Shown piece after piece: positions 14,709-22,884 of a stretch of 37,130 nt of DNA. Position 1 is the stretch's first letter; the number at the start of each line of letters is the position of its first letter. This DNA is from Amycolatopsis orientalis DSM 43388 (GTDB taxonomy: Bacteria; Actinomycetota; Actinomycetes; Mycobacteriales; Pseudonocardiaceae). Both the position numbers and the translations under genes were made by a program. Below the pieces are notes generated by a model, which was given only the letters and a program-made list of their open reading frames with translations, made no database searches and had not been told where the DNA came from. The stretch spans positions 1 through 37,130 of the forward strand of contig NZ_ASXG01000042.1 of the NCBI RefSeq assembly GCF_000411975.1, in the 5' to 3' direction.

Positions 14709-16190
14709 ATGCTCGAAGCACATTCCGGCCCGGAAATCCCGACCCGGGTCGCCGAACTTCTCGACCGCGAGTGGCACCTGCTCATCGACGGCAAGCTCGT
14801 CCCGGCGCGGTCCGGTGCCACCTTCTCCCGGGTGTCCCCCTACACCGGCACGGTGATCGCCGAGGTACCCGACGCGGGACCCGACGACGTCGACGAGGCA
14901 GTGCGCGCCGCGGCCGACGCCCGGGCAGTCTGGCGAGACACCGTGCCGGTCGAGCGGGCGAAGCTGGTCGCGGAACTGGCCGACGCCATCGAACACCACG
15001 CCGAGGAGCTGGCCCTGCTCGACACGGCGGACGCCGGTTCGCCGATCTCCAATTCGCGCGTCGACGCCGCCGTGACCGCAGCGCAGCTGCGCATGTTCGC
15101 CGGGCAGGCGTTGGAACTGAAAGGCACCACGGTGCCCGCCAGCACCGCACTGCACGTGACCACGCGCGAACCGGTCGGCGTGGTGGCGCGGATCGTGCCC
15201 TACAACCATCCGCTGATGTTCGCGGGCAAGATCGCCGCGCCGCTGGTCGCGGGCAATCCGACCATCCTCAAGCCGCCGGAGGCCGCGCCGCTGTCCGCGT
15301 TGCGGCTGGCCGAGCTGGCGAAGGACATCTTCCCGCCGGGCGTGCTGTCCGTCGTGGTGGGCGACGGACCGGCGGTGCCGGACGCACTGGTGCGCCACCG
15401 GCAGGTGCGCAGGATCGGGTTCATCGGGTCCGAACCCACCGGGCGGGCCATCCAGCGAGCGGCGGCCGAGAGCGGCGTCAAGGACGTCAGCCTCGAACTC
15501 GGCGGCAAGAACGCCATGGTGGTGTTCCCGGACGCGGACCTCGAAGCGGCGGCCGCCGGAGCTGTGTTCGGCATGAACTTCACTTGGTCCGGACAGTCCT
15601 GCGGGTCGAACTCGCGGCTGCTCGTGCACGAGGACGTCCACGACGCGCTCGTGGCCCGTGTGGTCGAGCTGATCGAGGCGCGCCGGATCGGCGATCCGTT
15701 CGACGAACGCACCGAACAAGGCACGATGATCAACCAGGCGCAGTACGAGAAGTCGTTGTCCTACATCGACATCGCGGTGTCCGAGGGCGCTCGGGTCGCC
15801 ACTGGCGGCGGCCGTCCGGCCGGTCTCGACCACGGCCTGTTCGTGGCCCCGACGGTGTTCACCGGCGTGCGCCCGGACATGCGGATCGCCCGCGAGGAGG
15901 TGTTCGGGCCGCTGCTGTCGGTCCTTCCGTTCGCCGACGAGGCCGAAGCGGTCCGCATCGCCAACAGCGTCGAGTACGGGCTGACCGCGAGCGTCTGGAC
16001 CTCCGACGTCACGCGGGCGCACCGCGTGGCCCGCGCGTTCGAGGCCGGGTTCGTCTGGATCAACGGCTCGTCCCGGCATTTCCCCAACGTGCCCTTCGGC
16101 GGCGTCAAGGGATCCGGCGTCGGCCGCGAGGAAAGCCTCGAAGAACTGCTCAGCTACACCGAAATCAAATCCCTCAACGTCATGTTCTGA
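14709..16190 (+). CDS. NAD(P)-dependent aldehyde dehydrogenase
   Basis: 493 residues, the standard ALDH length. Catalytic residues are all present: Asn166 (VPYNHPL), Glu263 (SLELGGKNAMVVF), Cys298 (WSGQSCGSNSRL). The nucleotide-binding FIGSEPTGRAIQ and the late EEVFGPLLSVLPF and PFGGVKGSGVGRE motifs are intact. The enzyme oxidises an aldehyde to a carboxylate; the sequence resembles the betaine/aromatic-aldehyde side of the superfamily but gives no firm substrate. An AGGAG site lies about 5 bases before the ATG. First gene of a six-gene operon; 23 bp separate it from HyuA. Confidence 0.95.
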   Translation: MLEAHSGPEIPTRVAELLDREWHLLIDGKLVPARSGATFSRVSPYTGTVIAEVPDAGPDDVDEAVRAAADARAVWRDTVPVERAKLVAELADAIEHHAEELALLDTADAGSPISNSRVDAAVTAAQLRMFAGQALELKGTTVPASTALHVTTREPVGVVARIVPYNHPLMFAGKIAAPLVAGNPTILKPPEAAPLSALRLAELAKDIFPPGVLSVVVGDGPAVPDALVRHRQVRRIGFIGSEPTGRAIQRAAAESGVKDVSLELGGKNAMVVFPDADLEAAAAGAVFGMNFTWSGQSCGSNSRLLVHEDVHDALVARVVELIEARRIGDPFDERTEQGTMINQAQYEKSLSYIDIAVSEGARVATGGGRPAGLDHGLFVAPTVFTGVRPDMRIAREEVFGPLLSVLPFADEAEAVRIANSVEYGLTASVWTSDVTRAHRVARAFEAGFVWINGSSRHFPNVPFGGVKGSGVGREESLEELLSYTEIKSLNVMF

Positions 16191-16213
16191 CCAGCGAAGG
16201 CAAAGGGGCCCTC

Positions 16214-18325
16214 ATGGCGTACGTCATCGGCATCGACACCGGCGGAACGTTCACCGACGCCTTCGTCGCCGACCAGCACAACCGGCTCGCCGCGGCCAAA
16301 ACCCCGTCCACTCCCCCGGATTTCGCGACCGGCTTCCTCACCGCGATCGACGAGCTCGCCGCCGAACTCGGCATCCCGGTGCGCGACCTGCTCGCCGGAA
16401 CCGACTATCTCGTGCACGGCACCACCTCGACCCTGAACGCCTTGGTGACCGGGGACGTCGCGCAGGTCGGCTTCCTCACCACGCGCGGGCACGCGGACTC
16501 GATCAGCATCATGAACCTCGAAGGCCGCTACGCCGGGCTCGGCAGCGACGACATCCAGCACATGGCCCGCACGGCGAAACCCGCGGCGTTGATGCCCCGG
16601 CACCGGATCCGCGAGATCGACGAGCGCGTGGACTACCAGGGCCGCGTCGTCGTCCCGCTCGACGAGGACGGCGTCCGGACCGCGGTGCGCGACCTGCTCG
16701 CCGACGGCGCCGAGGCGATCGCGGTCTCGTTCCTGTGGTCGTTCCGCAATCCCGCGCACGAGCAGCGGGTGCGCGAGATCGTGCGGGAGGAAGCTCCGGA
16801 GGTGTACGTGGCGCTGTCCAGCGAGGTCAGCCCGCGGATCCGCGAGTACCCGCGCAATGTCACGACGATCATGAACACGCAGGTCGGCCCGCGGCTGGGG
16901 AGTTACCTCCGCCCGCTCGAAGCCGAACTGCGGGCCCGCGGGCTCACCGGCGCGTTGCTGGTGATGCAGGGTTCCGGCGGCTGCGTCACCGCCGCCGACG
17001 CGCCGGCGCACGCGATCACCACGATCGGTTCGGTGCTCACCGGCGGCGTCGTCGGCTGCACCCGGATGGCCGCGTCGCTCGGCCACGACAAGGTGATCTC
17101 GACCGACATGGGCGGCACGACGTTCCTCGTCGGGCTGGTCGTCGACGGCAAACCGGTGACCACCACGAGCACGATCCTCAACCAGTACACGATCAGCACG
17201 CCGATGGTCGACGTGCACACTATCGGCGCCGGCGGCGGCGCGATCGCCTGGGTGGACCCGGGCGGCAACCTCCGGGTCGGGCCGCGCAGCGCGGGCGCCC
17301 GTCCCGGGCCGGCCTGTTACGGCGAGGGCGGCTGGGAGCCGACGGTGACCGACGCGGATCTCGTCCTCGGCATCATCAATCCGGACAATTTCCTCGGCGG
17401 GCGCAAGAAACTGAACGTCCAGCTGTCCCGCGACGCGATCGACAAGGTGGTCGCGACGCCGCTCGGCATGTCCGTCGAGGACGCGGCGGCGGCGATCTAC
17501 GCGATCCAGAACGCCCAGACCGCCGACCTCGTCCGCAAGGTCGTGGTCAACTCCGGCCAAGACCCGCGGGACTTCACCCTCTACGCGTTCGGCGGCGCGG
17601 GCCCGATGCACTGCGCGAGCTACTCGGCCGACCTCGGCGTCAAGGAGGTCGTGGTCCCGCTCGGCTCCACCGCGGCGGTGTTCTCCGCGTACGGCCTGGC
17701 CGCCTCGGACATCGTGCTGACGGCCGAACAGTCGCAGCCGGGCGCGATGCCGGTGCCCGCGGAGACCGCGAACGAAGTGTTCGCCGGGCTGGAACGGGAA
17801 CTGGAACGCCGGCTGGCCGAACAGGGCCTGACCTTCTCCGCGATCAGCTACGAACGCGAGGCCGACGTCCGGTACACCATGCAGCTCGCCGAGGTCGCGA
17901 CCCCGGTGTCCGGCGGCGAGCTGACCGCCGAGTCGATCGACCAGCTCGGCCGGGACTTCGAGGCGAGCTACGAAGCTTTGTACGGCAAGGGATCCGGCTT
18001 CCCCGACGCCGGGCTGCAGCTGATCACCTATCGCGTCCGCGCGACCGGGATCCTGCAGATCCAGCCGGAACTGCCCGAGCACGGCGCCCTGCCCGGCGAG
18101 CCGGTCCCGAGCGGCGAACGGGAGGTCCTGCTCGACGTGCGCACCGGACGCCAGCCCGCCGCGATCTACGACTACCGCTCCCTCGGCGCGGGCCACGAGA
18201 TCGAAGGGCCCGCGGTCGTCGAAGCGCCGACCACCACGGTCGCCCTGCCGCCGGGCACCGCGGCCACGGTGGACCGCCTGGGCAACCTCGTGCTCCGTTT
18301 CCCCGACCGGAAGGAACACTCCTGA
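16214..18325 (+). CDS. Hydantoinase/oxoprolinase A family subunit (HyuA/AcxA-like, ATP-dependent)
   Basis: 703 residues, the length of N-methylhydantoinase A and acetone-carboxylase A-type subunits (about 690-720). The N-terminal ASKHA-type phosphate loop GIDTGGTFTDAF is at 6-17, HGTTSTLNALV at 69-79, a second phosphate motif DMGGTTFLVGLV near 297-308 and IGAGGGAIAWVD near 336-347, followed by GPRSAGARPGPACYGEGG. These motifs bind ATP and activate a carbonyl, lactam or bicarbonate. The partner subunit is the next gene (TGATG overlap). The double-CxxC gene that follows recalls acetone/acetophenone carboxylases, which have a small third subunit. True hydantoinase, oxoprolinase, caprolactamase or carboxylase activity cannot be separated by eye. 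Confidence 0.93.
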   Translation: MAYVIGIDTGGTFTDAFVADQHNRLAAAKTPSTPPDFATGFLTAIDELAAELGIPVRDLLAGTDYLVHGTTSTLNALVTGDVAQVGFLTTRGHADSISIMNLEGRYAGLGSDDIQHMARTAKPAALMPRHRIREIDERVDYQGRVVVPLDEDGVRTAVRDLLADGAEAIAVSFLWSFRNPAHEQRVREIVREEAPEVYVALSSEVSPRIREYPRNVTTIMNTQVGPRLGSYLRPLEAELRARGLTGALLVMQGSGGCVTAADAPAHAITTIGSVLTGGVVGCTRMAASLGHDKVISTDMGGTTFLVGLVVDGKPVTTTSTILNQYTISTPMVDVHTIGAGGGAIAWVDPGGNLRVGPRSAGARPGPACYGEGGWEPTVTDADLVLGIINPDNFLGGRKKLNVQLSRDAIDKVVATPLGMSVEDAAAAIYAIQNAQTADLVRKVVVNSGQDPRDFTLYAFGGAGPMHCASYSADLGVKEVVVPLGSTAAVFSAYGLAASDIVLTAEQSQPGAMPVPAETANEVFAGLERELERRLAEQGLTFSAISYEREADVRYTMQLAEVATPVSGGELTAESIDQLGRDFEASYEALYGKGSGFPDAGLQLITYRVRATGILQIQPELPEHGALPGEPVPSGEREVLLDVRTGRQPAAIYDYRSLGAGHEIEGPAVVEAPTTTVALPPGTAATVDRLGNLVLRFPDRKEHS

Positions 18326-20298
18326 TGGCTGTCATCCCCGTCGCCGGATCCGAGCGATTCGTCCAGTCCGGCGCTCCCCTCGACCCCGGCGCGTGCTTCG
18401 GCGGCCTGAAACTGCACCGCGGCGGCTCCGGCAGCGTGGACGCGCTCACCTACGAGGTCGTCCGGCACCGCCTGGTCGCCATCACCGACGACATGGGCGA
18501 CGCGATCAAGCGGATGTCCGGCTCCGTCGTGGTCACCGACTGCAACGACTTCGGCGCGGGCATCATGGACGAGACCGGCGAAACCGTGCAGGTCGGGCTG
18601 TACAACATGCAGCTCGGGTCCGCTTTGGACATGGCGGTGCGCTGGACGCTGGAGCACCGCGCCGAGAACCCGGGCATCGCGCCGGGCGACCAGTTCCTCC
18701 TGAACGATCCGTGGATCGGCGGCGGTCTGCACCAAAACGACGTCACCGTCCTCGCCCCGCTGTTCTACGACGGCCAGCTGTTCTGCTGGACCGGCGCGGT
18801 CGCGCACCAGGTCGACCTCGGCGGCGTGTCGCCGGGCAGCTGGTCGGTCGAAGGCCATGACGTGTTCTGGGAGGCGCTGCCGATCCCGCCGGTGAAAATC
18901 GTCGAAGGCGGCACGCTGCGGTCGGACCTGGAGGACATGTACCTGCGCCGGTCCCGGGTGCCGCGGCTGGTCGGGCTGGACCTGCGCGCGAAGATCGGCG
19001 CGAACAATGTCGCGCAGGACCGGCTGACCGCGCTCATCGACAAGTACGGCCCGGACACCGTCAAGGCCGTGATGAAGAAGATGATGGGCGACGCGGAATC
19101 CCAGCTGCGCGCGAAGCTGCGCGCGCTGCCGGACGGGACGTGGTCGGCCGTCGCGCACCAGGACGGGGCGCGGGCGGGCGACCGGGACATCCACAAGATC
19201 GTCGTCGCGATGTCCAAACAGGACGACACCCTGACGTTCGATTTCACCGGCACCGACCCGCAGGTCGACGGGATCATCAACTGCACTCTCGCCGGACTGC
19301 GCGGCGGCATCCTGCCGATCCTGCTGACCATGCTGTGCCCGGACATCTCCTGGTCGCCGGGCGGGATCTACCGGTGCGTCGAGATCGTCAGCGAACCCGG
19401 GACGATCAACAACTGCACCTTCCCGGCGGGCATCGGCAAGGCGTCGGTCAACTCGGCCTGGGCCACGCAGAACGCGGTCTCCGAAACCGTCGCGCAGATG
19501 CTGAGCACGCACGCCGAGCTGAGCCGGTCTGCGATGAGCGTGTGCTGCGGCACCTGGGATCTCACCCTGCTGGCCGGCGTCGACCAGCGCGGCGGCGGGT
19601 TCGCCACGATGCTGTGCGACGCGATGTCCGGCGGGCTCGGCGCGAAGGTGGACGGCGACGGCGTCGACACCGGCGGCGAGAACTGCATTCCGATGGGCCG
19701 CATCGCCGACATCGAGATCAACGAGTTCAGCTTCCCGATGCTCTACCTGTGGCGGCGCGAGGAGGTCGACTCCGGCGGACCGGGCCGGTGGCGCGGCGGC
19801 GTCGGCGCGTCGAGCTGCTTCATCCCCTACGACTCCCCCGCCCGCAGCGTGCACCTCGTCGTGTCGGCCAACGGCAAGGCGGTGCCGCAGGCTCCCGGCA
19901 TTTCCGGCGGTTATCCCGCCGCCACGCAATGGGACGTCCTCGTCCGCGACACCACCGTGCGCGACCAGCTCGCGAACGGCCGGATCCCGCAGACGATCGA
20001 CGACCTGAACGGCCGCGCGGACACCCTCCCTCCGCACCTGGAAACCGATCTCGCCGAAGCGGACGTCTATTTCACCCATTGGCAAGGCGGCGGCGGAATC
20101 GGCGACCCGCTGCACCGCGAGCCCGAACGCGTCGCCGCGGACGTCCGCGACGGCAAGGTCTCCGCCGCTGCCGCTCTGCACGTCTACGGCGTCGTGCTGA
20201 CCGGCGGCGATCCCGACCTCGCGGCCACGGCGGCGCACCGCGACCGGCTGCGGTACGAGCGCGCCGGGCTCTCCGCGCCGGAAGGAGCGCACCAGTGA
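18325..20298 (+). CDS. Hydantoinase B/oxoprolinase family subunit (HyuB/AcxB-like)
   Basis: 657 residues, longer than classical HyuB (about 590) and shorter than the acetone carboxylase B-type subunit (about 770). Family landmarks: NDFGAGIMDETGETVQVG, GDQFLLNDPWIGGGLHQNDV (about 122-141), GAVAHQVDLGG, DFTGTDPQVDGIINCT, PAGIGKASVNSAWATQNAVSE and GGPGRWRGGVGASS. The N-D-P-x3-G-x2-H-x2-D region is thought to form the metal site in this family. It works as a hetero-oligomer with HyuA. Start ATG overlaps the HyuA stop; GTGA at its end overlaps the next gene. Confidence 0.93.
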   Translation: MAVIPVAGSERFVQSGAPLDPGACFGGLKLHRGGSGSVDALTYEVVRHRLVAITDDMGDAIKRMSGSVVVTDCNDFGAGIMDETGETVQVGLYNMQLGSALDMAVRWTLEHRAENPGIAPGDQFLLNDPWIGGGLHQNDVTVLAPLFYDGQLFCWTGAVAHQVDLGGVSPGSWSVEGHDVFWEALPIPPVKIVEGGTLRSDLEDMYLRRSRVPRLVGLDLRAKIGANNVAQDRLTALIDKYGPDTVKAVMKKMMGDAESQLRAKLRALPDGTWSAVAHQDGARAGDRDIHKIVVAMSKQDDTLTFDFTGTDPQVDGIINCTLAGLRGGILPILLTMLCPDISWSPGGIYRCVEIVSEPGTINNCTFPAGIGKASVNSAWATQNAVSETVAQMLSTHAELSRSAMSVCCGTWDLTLLAGVDQRGGGFATMLCDAMSGGLGAKVDGDGVDTGGENCIPMGRIADIEINEFSFPMLYLWRREEVDSGGPGRWRGGVGASSCFIPYDSPARSVHLVVSANGKAVPQAPGISGGYPAATQWDVLVRDTTVRDQLANGRIPQTIDDLNGRADTLPPHLETDLAEADVYFTHWQGGGGIGDPLHREPERVAADVRDGKVSAAAALHVYGVVLTGGDPDLAATAAHRDRLRYERAGLSAPEGAHQ

Positions 20299-20579
20299 AC
20301 CTCGACCTGAACCTCCGCGTGGACGACGCCACCGGCGCGGTCGTCTGCCGCCACTGCGGGACGCGAATCGGCGACACCACCGCCGAACCGATGGCGCACG
20401 CGCTGCGGCACGAACGTCCGTCGACTGAAGCCGGCCCCGGCGTCCACGTCGATCCCGCCTCGTTCGTCGACCGGAAAATCGTGCTGCGCCAAGCATTCTG
20501 CCCCGGCTGCCGGACGCTGCTGTCCACCGAGATCGTGCCGGACGGCGAGCCCTCCTACCGAAGCTGGAGCCTGACATGA
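20295..20579 (+). CDS. Small double-CxxC (zinc-ribbon-like) protein, possible third subunit of the HyuAB-like enzyme
   Basis: 94 residues from a GTG start that overlaps the HyuB stop (GTGA, 20295-20298), with a strong GGAAGGAG ribosome site at 20279-20286. Two Cys pairs, C18-x2-C21 (VVCRHCGTRIG) and C69-x2-C72 (FCPGCRTLLSTEI), would make one tetrahedral zinc site. Ending with LLSTEIV and preceded by a HyuA/HyuB pair, it resembles the small gamma subunits found with acetone- and acetophenone-carboxylase-type enzymes, though it is shorter than acetone carboxylase gamma (about 170). Its ATGA overlap with the SDR gene places it firmly inside the operon. Subunit role is inference. Confidence 0.8.
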   Translation: MNLDLNLRVDDATGAVVCRHCGTRIGDTTAEPMAHALRHERPSTEAGPGVHVDPASFVDRKIVLRQAFCPGCRTLLSTEIVPDGEPSYRSWSLT

Positions 20580-21337
20580 CCCTGAACGGACTCGCCGGAA
20601 AGGTCGTCGTCGTGACCGGCGCGGCCCAAGGCATCGGCGCGGCCTACGCCCGCCGGCTGGTCTCCGAAGGCGCGACCGTGGTGCTCGCCGACCTCAACCT
20701 CGACGGCGTTCAAGCCACCGCCGATTCTCTGGCCGGCCCGGGCAAAGCCAGCGCGTACGCACTCGATGTCGCCAGCCGCGCCAGCTGCGCGGAGTTCGCC
20801 GCGCAGCTCACCGAGGCATACGGCCGGGTCGACGGGCTGATCAACAACGCCGCGGTCTTCTCCACCATCAAGATGAAGCCGTTCTGGGAGATCGCCGACG
20901 AGGAATGGGACCGCCTGATGGCGGTCAACCTCCGCGGCCCGTGGCTGCTCGTGTCGGAGCTGCTTCCGCTGCTGCAGGCTTCGCCGTCGGCCAGCGTGGT
21001 CAACATCGGCTCCGACGCGGTGCAGCTCGGCCGTCCGGGCTACCTGCATTACGTGGCCAGCAAGGGTGGCGTGCACGGCATGACGTTCTCGATGGCGCGT
21101 GAACTCGGCGAGTTCGGCATCCGGGTGAATACTCTGTCGCCGGGACCGGTCTACACCGAAGTCGCGCGAGAAACCGTTACCCCGGAACAACGAGAGGCCA
21201 TGCTGCGCGCCCAGGCACTGCACCGCCCCGCCGGGGCCGACGACATGACCGGTCTGGCCGCGTTCCTGCTCAGCGACGACTCGGGGTACCTGACCGGCCA
21301 GACCCTCAGCGTCAACGGCGGGCTGGTGCACCGATGA
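20576..21337 (+). CDS. Short-chain dehydrogenase/reductase (classical SDR)
   Basis: 253 residues. Cofactor motif TGAAQGIGAAYARRL (14-28), the acid in VVLADLNLDG at the end of beta 2 (prefers NAD(H)), LINNAAV, catalytic Ser in VVNIGSDAVQ, YVASK with the catalytic Tyr and Lys, and PGPVYTE. It likely oxidises a secondary alcohol or reduces a ketone within the pathway; a ketone made here would be a natural substrate for a carboxylase-like HyuAB. It overlaps both neighbours by four bases. Confidence 0.93.
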   Translation: MTLNGLAGKVVVVTGAAQGIGAAYARRLVSEGATVVLADLNLDGVQATADSLAGPGKASAYALDVASRASCAEFAAQLTEAYGRVDGLINNAAVFSTIKMKPFWEIADEEWDRLMAVNLRGPWLLVSELLPLLQASPSASVVNIGSDAVQLGRPGYLHYVASKGGVHGMTFSMARELGEFGIRVNTLSPGPVYTEVARETVTPEQREAMLRAQALHRPAGADDMTGLAAFLLSDDSGYLTGQTLSVNGGLVHR

Positions 21338-22017
21338 GCAGCCAGCAGGAACTCGTCGCGCTGTCGTCCCGGATCCTGGCCGCCGCCGGACAAGGCGACC
21401 TCATCTGGGGCCATGTCTCGTGCCGCGACGCCGACGGCCGGGGCGTGTGGATCAAGTCCGCGGAGTGGGGCATGGAGGAGGTAACGCCGGACCGCGTGCA
21501 GCTCGTCAACGCCGACGGCGAGGTCGTCTCCGGCACCGGTCCCCGGCACAGCGAATATCCGATCCACACGGAGGTCATCGCCGCGCGGCCCGACGTCAAC
21601 GCGGTGGTGCACACCCACGCGCCGCACGCCGTCGCCCTCGCCGCGACCGGACAGCCGCTGCGGCCGGTGAGCCACGCCGCGAACCTGTTCGTGCCGCCCG
21701 AGGTGCCGCGTTACACCGAAACCGCGGATCTGATCCTGACGCCGGAATTGGGCAAATCCCTGGCTGCCGAACTCGGCAACGCCCGCGCAGTGTTCCTGGT
21801 GAACCACGGGATCGTCGCGGTCGGCGATTCGATCGAAAGCGCGACCGTCGCCGCGGTAGTGCTCGAACGGGCCTGCGAACAACAGTTGCTGACACAGTCC
21901 TTCGGCGGCTGGCCAAGCTGGTCGCCGCCCGAGGAATCCCACGCCAAACGCGAACACATCTACCACCCGCGCGCGGTGCGGGCGGTGTGGGACTACCTGG
22001 TGCGCCAACTGCCCTGA
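21334..22017 (+). CDS. Class II aldolase/adducin family protein (FucA/AraD-like)
   Basis: 227 residues. Zinc ligands His93 and His95 (VVHTHAPHAV) and His158 (LVNHGIVAVG), with Glu74 in PRHSEYPIHTEV as the likely catalytic acid/base, matching FucA Glu73, His92, His94 and His155. Family members perform retro-aldol cleavage or decarboxylation of hydroxy-keto compounds. The WIKSAEWGMEEVTPDRV segment is shared with relatives found in aromatic and small-acid catabolic clusters. Last gene of the operon, followed 3 bp later by a strong hairpin. Confidence 0.9.
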   Translation: MSSQQELVALSSRILAAAGQGDLIWGHVSCRDADGRGVWIKSAEWGMEEVTPDRVQLVNADGEVVSGTGPRHSEYPIHTEVIAARPDVNAVVHTHAPHAVALAATGQPLRPVSHAANLFVPPEVPRYTETADLILTPELGKSLAAELGNARAVFLVNHGIVAVGDSIESATVAAVVLERACEQQLLTQSFGGWPSWSPPEESHAKREHIYHPRAVRAVWDYLVRQLP

Positions 22018-22020
22018 GAC

Positions 22021-22054
22021 GGCGGGTGCGCTGTCTCACGGCAGCGCACCCGCC
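22021..22054 (+). terminator. Strong operon-end hairpin
   Basis: A perfect 13-bp stem (GGCGGGTGCGCTG / CAGCGCACCCGCC) with an 8-base loop starts 3 bp after the aldolase stop. It ends the 14709-22017 transcription unit and separates it from the two-component genes. Confidence 0.85.
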
Positions 22055-22203
22055 TGGGTCTTCACCGCTCCGCGGACACTGCCGGTCCATTCCGCCGAAA
22101 ATCCCACCATCCGCTGAAATGCGCGAAGGAATTCGCAGCCGTACCGCCCTTGCCGCGATAGGGAACAATTTCTCAAGGATGTGCTACGGCGGAGGGCGAC
22201 CCG

Positions 22204-22884
22204 ATGACGGTGCAAGTCTTGCTGGTCGAGGACGACGCCCTGATCAGCGAAGCGCTTTCGCTCGCTCTCGCGGACCAGGGCTGCATGGTGACGCAGGCGG
22301 CTTCCGGCGAGGATGCGTTGGCAATTCTCGAATCGGTGCGCGTGGACGTGATCCTGCTCGACCTGATGCTGCCCGGGATGGACGGGCTCACTGTCTGCCG
22401 CGAGCTGCGCGTGCGGGGCGACCTGCCGGTCATCATGATCACCGCGCGCGCCGACAGCCAGGACGTCATCGCCGGGCTGGAAGCCGGTGCCGACGACTAC
22501 GTGACCAAGCCGTTGGTCGCCGGCGAGCTGGCGGCCCGCGTCCGCGCGTTGCTGCGCCGGGCCGCGCCCCTTCGCCGGTGCTTCCTGCAGGTCGGCGATC
22601 TGCTGCTGAGCACGCACGAGGAGACCGTTTCCCGGGACGGCGCCGAAATTCGCCTTACCCGCACCGAATTCCGGCTGCTCGCCGAATTGGCCGCGGCCGA
22701 GGGCGAGGTCGTCACGCGGGAGCAGCTGCTGCACCGGATCTGGGGCCGCGACTGCTTCGGCGGCACCAGGCTGCTCGACGTGCACATTCGGCGGTTGCGG
22801 CGCAAAGTCGAGCCAGACCCCGATTGTCCGCGTCTGGTGCGCACTGTCCGGGGCATCGGCTACCGCGCGCAGCCCCGGCCGTGA
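22204..22884 (+). CDS. OmpR/PhoB-type response regulator
   Basis: 226 residues. The receiver domain (1-115) has the acidic pair Glu9/Asp10/Asp11, phospho-acceptor Asp53 (VILLDLMLPG), Thr80 (IMITARAD) and Lys102 (YVTKPL). The winged-helix DNA-binding domain (about 130-224) shows LTRTEFRLLAELA, REQLLHRIWG, DVHIRRLRRKVE and VRTVRGIGYR. A GGAGG ribosome site precedes the ATG. Upstream, 22055-22203 holds the likely promoter and a short inverted repeat (GCGAA-N4-TTCGC) but nothing decisive. Coupled to the kinase gene by a GTGA overlap. The target genes are unknown. Confidence 0.95.
   Translation: MTVQVLLVEDDALISEALSLALADQGCMVTQAASGEDALAILESVRVDVILLDLMLPGMDGLTVCRELRVRGDLPVIMITARADSQDVIAGLEAGADDYVTKPLVAGELAARVRALLRRAAPLRRCFLQVGDLLLSTHEETVSRDGAEIRLTRTEFRLLAELAAAEGEVVTREQLLHRIWGRDCFGGTRLLDVHIRRLRRKVEPDPDCPRLVRTVRGIGYRAQPRP

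Noticed and set aside
14618..16213. Upstream extension of the HyuA frame to an ATG at 14618
   Set aside because: The extension is a shadow of the aldehyde dehydrogenase gene; HyuA family sequence begins at the ATG at 16214.
16214..20298. Naming the HyuA/HyuB pair as caprolactamase, hydantoinase or acetone carboxylase
   Set aside because: The motifs are shared by all three activities; only context hints at a carboxylase, which is not enough for a gene name.
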